DNA of 64,000 nt from Ciborinia camelliae (lineage: Eukaryota; Ascomycota; Leotiomycetes; Helotiales; Sclerotiniaceae). The notes beneath the pieces are model-generated. The model was not told the DNA's origin. It worked only from the letters and a program-made list of their open reading frames with translations, and searched no databases. The position numbers and the translations under genes are program-made. Positions within the stretch are counted from its first letter, which is position 1. Each line of letters starts with the position of its first letter. Below are positions 21,705 to 32,774 of this stretch, one piece after another. Where the stretch lies: positions 243,821 through 307,820 of the forward strand of contig JANPYM010000013.1 in the NCBI GenBank assembly GCA_025890175.1. The letters are read 5' to 3'.

Positions 21705-21955
21705 AGAGTTCGAAGGTGGTTGTTATTGGAAGAGTTCGAAGACGATTATGGTTGGATTTAAGGAGTTTTAAGAATTTGAAGGTTATTGTTATTTGAAGGA
21801 TTTGAAGAAAATTGTTGTTGGATTTGAGGGGCTTTAAAGCATTTGAAGGATATTGTTATTGGGAGGATTTGAAGAAAATTGTCATTGGATTTAAGAGGGT
21901 TTGAAGAATTTGAAGGATATTTGTATTGGGAGAATTCGAAGAAGATTATGGTTGG
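21700..21955 (+). repeat. About 70-bp minisatellite (gaaggatattgttattggga...)
   Basis: Three to four diverged units share ttgaaggatattgttattgg, gaagaaaattgt, tggattta and ggctttaaag-like strings. The array begins within the last codons of copy A; the stop codon used by copy A (TAA at 21702-21704) lies in the first unit's ggctttaaag. Copy B has no such array. Confidence 0.8.
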
Positions 21956-22352
21956 AAACATTACGGAATATCCGCTCAGGATCAAACTAAACTTGGTGTA
22001 CGAATCCGCACAACGGATACTGCCTAAGGTATAGATAGATATCCTGAATCAAAAATGCGTTGGTTTTACATACCTAGTTGAAGATGTTAAACAGAGCGAT
22101 TCGATGTTGATTCCATAGATCACTGGGGTAGAAACCTAGCTGGGAAATTGTCCACAAGAGAATTCATGAATCATCGTAGAGTCATAACTTCATACCTAGG
22201 TAACCACCGATGCACGAGAAGATCACCTCCCACCCAACAAGACACCCTCAACAGCAAAACATCCACTTCAACAAAGCACCTACGTCAACAGAATATCAAC
22301 GACAAAAAACTCGGATACACCATCTTGGCCGAAAAATATTCAAATGGCCATC

Positions 22353-23242
22353 ATGTCATTCAATACCGAGAACACAACTTCATCTCCTGATGCATCCAAG
22401 TATGTTTTCATTTTCCCACTGGACAGACTCCAGAGTATCAACCAACATATTAATAATTCATAAGCAGTCTCGCTATACCCTCCCAGCAAACCATAGACTT
22501 CCTCGAAGCATTCAAGCCCAAAAACCTCGAAACCCTCTACGAAAATACCTCAAGACTCTGCGCAGCCAGGGAAGATGTCGAGTCCATCCGCAAATGGCTA
22601 TCCGAGAAGAAATCTTTTGCAATCTACCACTATACAGCACCAGACAGCCGAAGAACCTATGTCTGTGATGCTACAAGATGCATTTTAGCCGGATGCCTCA
22701 AATCGAAGGATACGAATCCGGAGCCTGAATACCCTGTCGTATGTTGCCTCTTCGATCATGACTTTCCTCATAAAACAACATCCGCAACAGCATATACCAT
22801 TCGCTCTTTAATTGCACAGTTGTATGATATTCATGTCAAGTCTGGGGCCCCGCAATATAAGACCAATGAGTTTTCCGAGCTTGAGACTATTGGAGGAACC
22901 AAGGAAAGCGGAATGCGATTTATTCGAGAATTGAGCGAGTCGCAGACACGAGGATTCATCGTCGTTATCGACGACTCCACCCGCCTAGACATAGCGTACA
23001 TCAAAGAGTGCCGGGTTGATATTACAGCCTGGATGATAGAACTTTTACAAGCTTTGAACCCCGGAGAGGATTCCGAGACCGCAGTGAAAGTATTCGTCAG
23101 AAATTCGAATATAGTATGTAATTTTTTTGATGATGAGCTCGGAAGAGACTGTATGGCGCAAGGCAGTACCAAGGTTAATTTCGAAGAACATTTGAAGCGG
23201 GAGTTTTCCAAACTACGCAGCAACAGCTCAGGATCAAACTAA
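22353..23242 (+). CDS. STAND/NACHT-like NTPase-core protein lacking Walker A, copy B
   Basis: Exons 22353-22399 and 22468-23242 (GTATGT...AGCAG, phase 2), 273 residues. I prefer ATG 22353 over 22344 because it aligns with copy A. Key segments: VESIRKWLSEKKSFAIYHYT (about 53-72), APDSRRTYVCDATRCILAGC where a Walker A loop would sit, PVVCCLFDHDF (about 106-115) then TIRSLIAQLYDIHVKSG, GFIVVIDDS (Walker-B-like, about 178-186), and VKVFVRNS. The order WL, loop, strand-CCLFD, RSLIAQL, hhhhDD, hhhR/S is that of fungal NACHT proteins. The loop itself lacks Gly-Lys-Ser/Thr. No effector or repeat domain follows. Ends SKLRSNSSGSN. Function unknown; it may be a pseudo-NTPase partner or a decayed incompatibility-type gene. 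Confidence 0.75.
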
Positions 23243-24477
23243 ACTCAGTGTCCGAATCCGCACACCGGACACCAAAGTTTAGACAGATATCCTGAAGCGA
23301 GAAGGAAAAGGATCATATGATTGTTTGAAGAAAAAGAAAATACAAAACGGGCGCTTATGTATCTCGGGTGGAGGGGCGGACTGGGAGGGAGGAGTTGGCC
23401 TATACATATCATATAGCCCACCCAAAAAAAGAAAAACGAAACGCCTGACTTTTCATAAACCTCTTGTTTCACATTTGCATATCCAAGTGGCTTTGGCTAC
23501 TAAGACTGCGATATAGGCCACTTGACCTTGTTGGATGAAATCAATATGCTGTATCTAAATTCATAACACCGCAGGGATTCAACCAAAAGCTCGAATCTCC
23601 AAAAACTCATCCTCGAGCATAACTAAATGTTCAATTCAACCCAACACAAAACAACACGCTATCAAAAACATGCGCTGCCTACTATACCCTCATACCCTCC
23701 TACCCTCCTTCATACTCTAAATTCACACGCAACCAGCACCAAATTTCTTCCCTTCCCTTTCCTATCGCGCGCAAGCCACTAGACATTCCATTCCATTCCA
23801 TTCCCTCAATAAAATAAAATAAAATAAAATAAAATATCTACAAGTAATAATTCAACAATATCGACGAGAAGAAGCCAAAAGAAACGATCCAATCATAAAA
23901 TTACCATATTGACAAATCACCAAATTGACAATCGCCATATTAACAATCACACCATATTGAAGCTAACATGAGATGAGAGGAGACATGGAGAAATATTGAT
24001 GAATGAATGATGTTGATGTCTGAGATGAGGCGAGAACGCACGGACCACTGGGACCAGAGATACTCAGGTACCTATCAACGTCCACGGGTACCTACCCTTC
24101 AATGTTCCCCCTCGAGCATTTTCCTCGGTTAGTAGTATAGAAACTTGGCAAGCAATAGCTATGGACAAAACACTCAAACTCGACTTACTTAAAAAAGAAT
24201 CTCTTGTGTTTATTGTTTTGTATTGTCTTTTTCATAAATATTATAATCGTTCTATAGTATGCTGCATATGCAAGGTATCGTACAAACATTCATCTTGATT
24301 CAAGACGTTATCATCCCAAACATCAAGTCCAATGCTGTGGTAAAAAGAAAAGTCGGAGTTTATATATGTCCGCGGTCATATATATAACTCGTATTTTGCA
24401 CGAGAAGTGTCAAACGAATCAGCCCGTAACCGATTCGTTTCCATCCATCCTTATTAATCCAACCAAACGCCCAAACC
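23243..24477. other. Intergenic, no gene seen
   Basis: Convergent space between copy B and ERG6. Contains attcc/ataaa short tandem patches (near 23788-23835) and an at-rich ERG6 3' flank with an atatatg...catatat inverted patch near 24360-24385. No coding signal or RNA gene. Confidence 0.5.
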
Positions 24478-25863
24478 TTAAGCCAAAGGTTTTCTAGCAA
24501 CCATCAGATACATAGGGGTAAACAAATCCTGCTTACCACCATCGACCAAACAATCAGCAGCCACCGCTAATGAATCAGCTGTCTTTTGTGTTCCATGTGG
24601 TGCTATCTTCAAATACTCCAGAAGACCAACAAATTTGTGTACTAATCCTCTACCAGTCTTGGTCATACGAGCAATAGTGAAGAAATCTCCAACGGTACCC
24701 ATATGCTTGAAGTCACCAGCCAAAGGATAATACCAAGGAGTAGCATCTGGTCTCTTGGCCAAATCCTCGTGGTGTACGAGTTCGAAACCAGCGGCTTTAA
24801 TGGCGGCGATACCCTCGGAGATCTTAACCATGTTCGAGATTCCATCACCTAGCTCAATACCGAGACGAATGTGACGGTGGGCCTCGTTATCGTTATCGTA
24901 GTTATCGGTCATGAGCCATTCGTAAACACCAAAGGTTCCGCCTGGCTTGAGAACTTTGAAGATTTGGGAATAGACACCCTCGAGGGATGGGGCGTGAACA
25001 GTGGCTTCAATTGCGTAGACGGCATCGAAGGAGTTTTCTGGGAAAGACATTTGCTGCAAACTTATTAGTCTTGACCCAGAAAGTAAACAAGGTACGATTG
25101 AAGATATGCGAAGTCTTTTTCAGGGCATATGGTGTTAATTGTCTCATGGCTTGGTCTCCCAAGCTCTGAAGTAGCAAATACTTTATTATTGCGTAGCATC
25201 ATATAGACTTCGCATATCTCCATTGTATAGAATTGGTAAAGAGGAACGTACCATGAAATCTCCCTTCACAAACTTCAATTGATCGGCCATACCCTCCTTT
25301 TGCGCATATCTGGTCGCACGCTCAATTTGGTAATCATTGTTGTTCAAACCAGTGATGTGTGCTCCAGTGAACTTCGCAATCTCTCTTGCTGGTCCACCGA
25401 CACCACATCCAACATCGAGGACTTTATCACCATCCGTGATACCAATTTTGGCAGCGAGGTAATGTTCGTGACGCGCAATGGCTTGGTAAAAAGGTTCACC
25501 GTATGCGAAACGGCAGAAGTGGAAAGATTGACCCCATCCGTATTCGTAAAGATCCGTTGCGAGATTGTAGTAACTATTTTGACATTAGTATTGCGTCTTG
25601 CTAGAGATTGAAGGGAAACCTCACTGTCTTGTCAAAGTGGCATATTCAGCAACTCGCGAATCTCTGTCCTCTTTTGTCTCATCCTTGGCAGCTTTATTGT
25701 CCCAATGCTTGAAGTACTCGTCAACAGCAGCTTTTTGAGCTGAAGAGTCTTTCTGGATCATAGCACGGAAACCACCCTCAGCATTGGAGGATTCTTTATG
25801 CATTGCTTTGTTGAAAGCAGCATCGCGGGAGTGATCCTCAGTTTCGAGTCTGCTTGGAGACAT
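24478..25863 (-). CDS. ERG6: Sterol 24-C-methyltransferase
   Basis: Exons 25863-25625, 25573-25252, 25053-24478; 378 residues, normal for Erg6. It transfers a methyl group from S-adenosylmethionine to C-24 of zymosterol- or lanosterol-type sterols in ergosterol synthesis, at the ER/lipid droplet. Visible hallmarks: [19 protein letters not shown] (sterol-binding region, residues 81-99), SAM motif [15 protein letters not shown] (131-145), [19 protein letters not shown], and the conserved tail including [11 protein letters not shown]. The second intron (198 bp) is long and carries a perfect 15-bp inverted repeat. It is divergent from SLT11, with about 975 bp of shared upstream DNA. Alternative identities are unlikely. 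Confidence 0.97.
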
Positions 25864-26839
25864 TGTGAAAATGTATTGAATTCGTGAATTAGAAAAAGTA
25901 TTAGTTTGAAGAGAATGGAATTCGAGTTGATCGAATAATGAAGGATTGAATTGAAGTCAAGAGAAAGTTGAATAGATGAAATTTGAACGATTGAAGAAAG
26001 GGGAATATCTGGTAGATATTTATCAACAACATAGAAATGAAATTATGGCCAGGGTCCAATTTACTTACCCCTGGTTGTAAAGCGAGTCGTATTCGTGTAC
26101 TAGTCCCAATTGAGTCTCTGCAAGGAACCCAGACCTCTGATTGGTCAAAGGACTAGGACGATGAATGGGGAACTTTTTCGATAGGCTGCGGGACAGCAAA
26201 TAGTGCAGTGCAGATTATACCTAGCCGAGGAAGGCTGGGTAAACCGTAACTGGGTACGTACCTAGGAAGTGGTAGGAACCTAGGAGCCTAGGCAATTTGA
26301 GTTGCTGGCATATTGATAACATACATGATCGAGTACATGATACGTAGTACTAGGGAAGGAACGGTGAAGGAAGGATGAGTGAGAGAGGATATCTGTATTC
26401 TTTTTTCTAGATTCTGGATTCTGGATTCTGGATTCTTAGAAGACAATTCTCTCCCGAGGTCAATAAAAAACATCTAATGTAACAAAAGATTACCTAGGAA
26501 AGATTGGACTGTACTGTACTGGAGGATTTGAACGATCTAGAGGCTAGGACTGTTAGAAGACTAGCTAGTTGCCGAGTAGGAAGTTATCAGGCTTGATTTG
26601 TAAGGCTTAAGCGCAGCCTGATCACGTGTTTCATCCGTGTTTCATCATCCACCTGCTTAGTCAAGTTTCTGATTTCGAATTTCTTCGCCTCTTCTTCAGC
26701 CTTTCGCTCTCCATTATCAAAATCATCAAAGCATCCCGAGCTCAACGTCATTTTTGTCGCAAGAGACAATTTGAGCTACACAATATCAAGACGATCTCCC
26801 ACGAATATCATAATAATATCATCATATACCCCTCTCAAA
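25864..26839. other. Divergent promoter region, ERG6 / SLT11
   Basis: Contains gaat-rich leader sequence next to ERG6, a tcgtattcgtgta string near 26088, a (ggattct) triplet near 26405-26440 and ctag-rich patches. No gene. I cannot assign specific factor sites with confidence. Confidence 0.45.
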
Positions 26840-27988
26840 ATGCCACCACAAATCAAACAAGATCTCAATCGCTCCGGCTGGGAAACCACCGACTTCCCCT
26901 CGGTTTGTGAAAACTGTCTCCCAGATAACCCCTTCGTACAAATGATCAAGCAAGACCACGGCGAAGAATGCAAAATCTGCACGCGACCATTTACCGTTTT
27001 CCAATGGAAAGCCGACCGTACAGCTCGTAGCAAGCGCACCAATATCTGTCTCACATGCGCGCGGTTGAAGAATTGTTGTCAGTGCTGTATGTTAGATTTG
27101 AGTTTCGGATTACCGATTGTGGTTCGGGATGCGGCGTTGAAGATGATTGCGCCGGGGCCACAAAGTGAGGTTAATAGGGAATATTATGCGCAGAATCATG
27201 AGAAGGAGATTGAGGAGGGGAAGGGAGTGGAAGAGTATGAGAAGACGGATGAGAAGGCTCGGGAACTTTTGAGAAGGTTGGCGAATAGTCAGCCTTATTT
27301 CAGAAAGGGCAGAAAGATGATTACAGATGGAGAAGATAGTGGGAGTGGTGCAGCGGGTGGGAGTGAAAATGCGAAGGGAATGGCATTGGCGACCAAAGGA
27401 CCGGGACCGATACGAACACGAGACGGACAGCCGAGCAGGGGTGCCGGTCGGGGCGGTAGAGGCGGGGCGAGAGGAGGGAGAGGGTTTCCTAGTGCGGCGC
27501 ATTTACCACCTGGTCCTCAAGATATATTACCACCTTCCGATAAATCGATAACTTCGCTATTCATTACTGGTGTGGAGGACGACTTGCCAGAATATAAAAT
27601 TAGGGATTTCTTCTCACCCTACGGGAAATTAAGATCATTGGTCTGTTCACACATGTCACATTGCGCATTCATTAATTACGCGACGAGAGAAGGAGCCGAA
27701 GCTGCAGCAGAAGCATTACAAGGAAAAGCTATAATTGCAGGTTGCCCATTAAGAGTACAGTGGGGAAGACCCAGACCAATTGGTACCATGGATAAAGATG
27801 AGCGCATAGCCACAGGTCGGGAAGGACGATCTGCGTTTTCGAGTTCGGGTTCAGGTGCACAGAGGAGAGCGATCGAGGGTGGTTCTGCACAAGCTGCACC
27901 TCCCAAAGATGATTTGGCGAGTATGTCTGCTGTTGCCGCTCCACCCGGTGCAGGTGATGTGCAGTATGCCAGTTTGGCTGGCAATTAA
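26840..27988 (+). CDS. SLT11: Pre-mRNA-splicing factor Slt11 (Ecm2/RBM22 family)
   Basis: Single exon, 382 residues, from ATG 26840; the upstream open stretch begins only at a TTG. The N-terminus carries the Cys-rich zinc-binding region (VCENCLPDNPFV, CKICTRPFTVFQW, CLTCARLKNCCQCC), typical of the family. A charged helical stretch, an RGG-like Gly/Arg patch (GRGGRGGARGGRG) and an RRM (SLFITGVEDDL, LRSLVCSHMSHCAFINYA, about residues 235-310) follow. Family role: binds U2/U6 snRNA within the spliceosome and helps activation. Order and length match fungal orthologues. The codon bias is ordinary. Confidence 0.95.
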   Translation: MPPQIKQDLNRSGWETTDFPSVCENCLPDNPFVQMIKQDHGEECKICTRPFTVFQWKADRTARSKRTNICLTCARLKNCCQCCMLDLSFGLPIVVRDAALKMIAPGPQSEVNREYYAQNHEKEIEEGKGVEEYEKTDEKARELLRRLANSQPYFRKGRKMITDGEDSGSGAAGGSENAKGMALATKGPGPIRTRDGQPSRGAGRGGRGGARGGRGFPSAAHLPPGPQDILPPSDKSITSLFITGVEDDLPEYKIRDFFSPYGKLRSLVCSHMSHCAFINYATREGAEAAAEALQGKAIIAGCPLRVQWGRPRPIGTMDKDERIATGREGRSAFSSSGSGAQRRAIEGGSAQAAPPKDDLASMSAVAAPPGAGDVQYASLAGN

Positions 27989-28467
27989 GGAGATCTGATG
28001 AATGGAAATTGATTCGCTGGTGTTTGGGAGTTGGGATGCCAAAGGTCATGGAATGGAGTGGAGTGCTCATTTTGTATGTTTAGAAATACAGTGCATATAA
28101 TGACAATGTTGACCTCTAGGTCACGATATGAATACATCTCGCCTTCTGTCCATCAGCCTACATGTGAACTATCTGTATGTGAGTATACTCGCTATACATG
28201 ACAACCACCAAAAGACCATTGCCTCTTTATTGACCTGTATGTACAGAAGCATCGTTCCGCTCCTCACAATCAAGCAGAAGAGCCAGTGTTCAACAGCTCG
28301 ATCAAAGCATTATCGGTCGCTACGTCCACCGGAGTCTTGCCTTGCGAACTCTTCACCTTTATGTTTGCACCATGCTCTATCTCCCATATCCAACATCTAC
28401 ATGTCCCACTTTTCTATCCCCAACTCTCACGCCCTCCCCAACACCCTGTATCGTTAAGATAGGGGCC
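27989..28467. other. Convergent intergenic region with ankyrin-like fragment
   Basis: Between SLT11 and MZM1, both ending here. Apart from the ankyrin-like fragment at 28270-28395 (minus) I see no gene. Confidence 0.5.
28270..28395 (-). pseudogene. Orphan terminal ankyrin-repeat fragment
   Basis: A minus-strand frame ending at TGA 28272-28270 reads EIEHGANIKVKSSQGKTPVDVA and then a LIELL helix. This is the consensus of a last ankyrin repeat (GA-I, -GKTP-DVA-, -LIELL). Only about 73 bp separates it from the MZM1 stop on the same strand, too little for a proper gene body. A gatag acceptor-like site precedes it. I read it as a decayed remnant or a stray last exon. Confidence 0.5.
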
Positions 28468-28978
28468 CTAGTCCTTACAAGTCTTCCCATCAATCGTAAC
28501 CTTCTTTCCATTCGGCATCTTGATCGTATCATTGTCTCCTCGTTCCGTATGTTCGTGAAAATGCAACTCTATTGATATCTCTTAGCATCAACTTCATTCT
28601 CTCCCAGATTCCACATCAAATGTCCCGAACACCAGAGCTTCCATAGATCATCTAATCAAAGATTAACACCTACTATATTTTTCATCACCCTCTGCTTTTT
28701 CTCCCTGCACAACATTGTGCCGTAAGAAATTCGCGACCTCTTCTGCATGCTTGATGGCAGAAATGGATTCAGGTGATTCTGGAGTAAGGGATCGTTTGGA
28801 GAGGAACGAGTTACGGACTTGTTTGCGGGCCGAAGTTAGGACGGTGGTATCTTCTGTTGAGTTGTTAGATACTGGTTGCTCTTGAAGTTTCTGTTGGATG
28901 AATGTGTAGAGGAAGGCACGAACTATTGAAGGCGATTCTCGTCGCACGGAGGAGGTGCCTATAAGCTGCTAACGCCAT
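28468..28978 (-). CDS. MZM1: Complex III assembly factor Mzm1 (LYR-type, mitochondrial)
   Basis: Exons 28978-28924, 28853-28674, 28568-28468; 111 residues, phases 1 and 1. It begins [18 protein letters not shown], the LYR-family opening. It continues [39 protein letters not shown] and ends with a [14 protein letters not shown] segment, the known Mzm1/LYRM7 layout. Family role: matrix chaperone that stabilises the Rieske iron-sulfur protein before insertion into the bc1 complex; also named mitochondrial zinc maintenance protein. Without splicing, the frame stops early at 28663. Divergent from the gene at 29101, only 122 bp between start codons. Confidence 0.9.
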
Positions 28979-29100
28979 ATCTTCGGATAATCTTTGAAAT
29001 AGAACTGTACGAAATCCTTTGGTCAGTATATGTAATATCATTATTATTTGAATGAAATTCACGCCAGCGATACAATTATTCTTAGTATTCATTCCGAACA

Positions 29101-30815
29101 ATGAAGACTTCTTCAAATACCAGTTCGATTGGGAACAATGGTCTCCCCAGCGTCGTCGCACCCTATTATATGGCGAACGATGAATACCTTGGGGAACCTA
29201 ATCATTTTTCAGATAACATAGATGCCGAAAGACCTAAGGGACAAACAGAAGTCGACCAATGTACAAATTGTGGTGCGATAATGGAACAAGCTCTGGGGTT
29301 GACAGGCATCTTGGTTATCTATGATCAGCCTCCCTCAGAAGAGCATCATGATGAGCGTGAAGACTATCACACGCCGCCATTGTCTCCCGAAGGCTCCATG
29401 GAGGCCGTTTATCAACGGAGGGAATCTCTCGAAGAAATATATGAGCTTCACAACCAGAATAGGAATACATTAGGAACATCCCCAATTATGTGGGGGTATC
29501 CAGACATATATTATGATGCTCGCAGCCGGACGGTGAGTGTCCCGAAGCTATTATCCTTTAGCACGTGGGACGACTATGAGATACAAGAGCAACGCAACCC
29601 CAGGCCTTGGAGGGCTGGGAGTCTCACATGGGAATCGTCCTACATTGAAACATTGGCCAACGAAGAAATGGATGCCCTTCACAGTCAAAGTAGGAATCCT
29701 ACAAAAACATACGTCCCCGAGGAGCAGATTCCCGACAGTATACCCACATCCATGTCCTCCAGCCCTGGTAGCTCTTTCATACCGACATTGCGCGAGGCAG
29801 ACGAAGACCCAGATATAACTTGTTTAGACTCAACAACTCCAAGTTCGCCGGCAGAAAACAGAAAATTCGAAGAACGCAATGAAACTACGTCAGACTTTAC
29901 ATTGGATGACCCAACAACCCAAATTTCTATGGTAGAGGACAAAACACCCGAAGAATCCAACGAAACTACGGCTACTAGTGAACCCAAACGCGAATCGCCC
30001 GCTACTCCTTCAAGTTCCAGCGAAGCACGTCATACAGAAAGCTCAAGAGAGCGAGAGAAAATCGAGAAAACAGAAGCTCGAGCAAAAGCAAAGGCCATAG
30101 AAGCCGCTCAAACCTTGCTGCCTTTACAAAAAAAGGACTTTCCAGAACTCCACACATCTTCCCAAGCCTCAGTTGCATCCATGGACATTCTTCAGGCATT
30201 GTCAGAAGATGTCCAAGATGTCGAAACTTCGAGTATGGCATCGCTCGAACTCACAGCCAATAACACTAATACAGACAAGAAATCAAAGAAATCAAAGAAA
30301 TCAAAGAAATCAAAGCAAAACAAGGAAACAAAGCTCAAGGACAAAAGGAAGCCAAAAAATGAAGCAAAGCTGGGGGCAAGAAGAAGCCTTGGCCAAAACA
30401 CGCACCTCTAGAAACTTTGACTGGGAACAAGGACGGTAAGCAGGAGACCCTTATGGAGGCCGAAGTTGGATCCAGAGAAAATGAAGCTAAGATCCAGCGC
30501 AACAATCAGAATATGGACTTCAAGAAGGACATTGAAGAAGTCAAGGATATTATGAGGGATAGGGTGACAGGGATTAGATTGGTGCGGGAAGAATTACTCT
30601 GTATGAAAATGACAATGGAAGATCAAATTCGGAAGCTGCGGAAGGATATTGCAGATGCTGCGGTGCTAGAGCATGTCCCACAGAATTTCGTGGACAGATT
30701 GCTTCAACCGATTAAGGATTGGGAGAAAAACGTGCAGGATGATTTAGATACAGCGCAAGATTCTATCCAGGCACAACACGATCTCTTGCTGAAAGACTTT
30801 GGCCTGCTTAGGTAA
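29101..30815 (+). CDS. Hypothetical low-complexity protein, frame interrupted in a G-run
   Basis: The frame from ATG 29101 gives 436 residues to 30411. N-terminal part: a CTNCG motif near residue 55 and acidic/Tyr-rich sequence, then a long Ser/Thr/Glu-rich disordered stretch, and a Lys repeat (KKSKKSKKSKKSK). In the next frame an equally good helical segment runs to 30815 (DFKKDIEEVKDIMRDR, LRKDIADAAVLEH, QNFVDRLLQPIKDWEKNV). One extra G in the G5 run at 30372-30376 would join both into a 571-residue protein with a C-terminal coiled coil. No GT is available for an intron. Either an assembly error or a true truncation. I do not recognise the family. Confidence 0.6.
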
Positions 30816-31378
30816 GCAGAGCACATGCAATGTCAAAAACAAAGTACTCATAAGGTACCACCTGGGCATACAACGTTCAAAGTTCAAACAGCGTATATAT
30901 TTTATAATAAAATCATAAACGGTTTTCAAAGCCTTCTTAATCAGGAACTTGAGTGTTAAATACCTATCTTAGAGACATCTGATTATTTAGCATTTAGTTC
31001 GACCTAAAAATTGCTTACTGGGCTCTCTTAGGAAACCTACGTTTCATACCACAAGTATACGTTCAAGGAAACCTTGTGACAGTTTAGAATATCACAAGAA
31101 GTATTAAATACAAATATATGTAAGAGAACATACTGGGTAATCGTTGAGTTCTAAAAACAGCTTCAAATCTTATAAAAATGATTTATTGCCAAATTTTGCA
31201 TTTTACTGATTGCATATAGATACCCAGGTATATAGCTTTTTTCTACCGCAAACTGAAGCTCTCAATATTGGCAGAAATAGGGCGGTGGAGATAGGCGAAC
31301 AATTTTTTCGAAGCCAGCATTCCAGCCTTTTCTTCGCCCCCCCCTCCAAATTGTAACTAAGACAATCAATAATTGAAA
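30816..31378. other. Intergenic, no gene seen
   Basis: Upstream space of zuotin; AT-rich, no repeat, no RNA gene seen. Confidence 0.45.
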
Positions 31379-32774
31379 ATGTCATCCAATACTCAAGTAG
31401 CTTTACCTCTCCCTGTCCTTCCAGAAGGGTGGTCAGGAGAGAAAGACTTCAAGGCTGTTGCCAGTGTTTCTGCTGCAACTCAGCGAAGCCTCGAACCTGT
31501 CGGTCCTCACTTTCTCGCCCACGCCCGCCGAGCTCGTCACAAGCGTACCTTCTCCGAGGATGACCGCATCGAAGCCCAGAACAATGTCAAGAAGGTCGAG
31601 GATGATGATCTCGGAGAGATCAGTGAAGCTGAGGACCCAATGATGTTGTCCCGGGATGCTAAGGAGTGGAAGGTAAATTTGAACACCCGCCAACCCCACT
31701 ATACTTTTACTAACCCTCGATAAACAGAACCAAGATCACTATGCCGTTCTCGGTCTCAGCAAGTACAGATACAAGGCAACTGAAGAACAAATCAAGAAGG
31801 CACACCGAAAGAAGGTCTTGAAGCACCACCCCGATAAGAGAGCCGCCACCGGTGCCACCGAAGACGACAACTTCTTCAAGTGCATTCAAAAGGCCACCGA
31901 TCTCCTCCTCGATCCCGTCAAGCGTCGCCAATTCGATTCCGTCGATGATGCTGCCGATGTTGCACCACCATCCAAGAAAGACCAAAAGGACAAGAAACTC
32001 TTCTACAAGAAGTGGAGCTCATGTTTCAAGGCCGAGGGTCGTTTCTCCAAGACCCAACCAGTCCCCAAATTTGGTGACGACAACAGCACAAAGGAGGAAG
32101 TCGAGAATTTCTACAACTTCTTCTATAACTTCGATTCATGGAGATCATTCGAATACCAAGATGAGGATGTTCCAGATGATAACGAGAACCGTGACCAGAA
32201 ACGTCACATGGAGCGTAAGAACAACAACGCACGTAAGAAGAAGAAGACTGAGGATTCTGCTCGTCTAAGAAAGTTGTTGGATGATGCTTCCGCTGCCGAT
32301 GAGCGTATCAAGCGTTTCAGACAAGAGGCCAGCAAGGAGAAGAACAAGAAGAAGTTCGAGAGAGAGGAAGCCGAGGCCAAGGCCAAGGCTGAGAAGGAAG
32401 CTCAAAAGGCCGCCGAGGAGAAGGCCGCTAAGGAAGCCGAAGAGAAGGCCAAGAACGACAAGGAGCAAGGCAAGAAGGCTAAGGAAGCCGCCAAGGCCGC
32501 TGTCAAGAAGAACAGACGTGTCTTGAAGGGAAGTGTCAAGGACGCCAACTACTTTGCCGGAAGTGAAGCTGCATCAGCATCTGCCATTGACGGTGTCTTG
32601 AACGATGTCGAGTTGGTTCAAGGCAAGATCGATCCCGATGAGTGCGCCGCTTTGGCTGGCAAGCTCAACGGCTTGAAGATCGCAGATGAGATTAAGGCTG
32701 TCTGGAGCGAGGAGGTCAAGAGATTGGTTGGTGCCGGTAAGCTCAAGGAGGGCGATGCCAAGAACCTTGCTTAA
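31379..32774 (+). CDS. ZUO1: Zuotin, ribosome-associated J-protein
   Basis: Exons 31379-31672 and 31728-32774, 446 residues. The ATG at 31379 is preceded by an in-frame TTG only. The J domain starts right after the intron (DHYAVLGLSKYRYKATEEQI) with the HPD motif at residues 132-134. After it come the zuotin homology region (LFYKKWSSCFKAEGRFS, FYNFFYNFDSWRSFEYQDED), a long charged helix very rich in Lys/Glu/Ala (about 260-360) that contacts rRNA in yeast, and a SANT-less C-terminal helical bundle, as in fungal zuotins. Role: with Ssz1 forms RAC and stimulates Hsp70 Ssb on nascent chains. Codon use is noticeably more biased (aag, gcc, gag) than in neighbours, fitting high expression. Confidence 0.96.

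Larger units (their letters stand above)
20423..23310 (+). repeat. Tandem segmental duplication carrying two paralogous genes
   Basis: Unit 1 runs from about 20423 to 22060 and unit 2 from about 22106 to 23310. Both open with a ttgattccat...atcac...gtagaa string and carry a gene with the same intron position. Both close with gctcaggatcaaactaaac, cgaatccgcaca and agatatcctgaa (near 21974-22050 and 23226-23297). Unit 1 is longer because of the minisatellite at 21700-21955. Confidence 0.8.
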
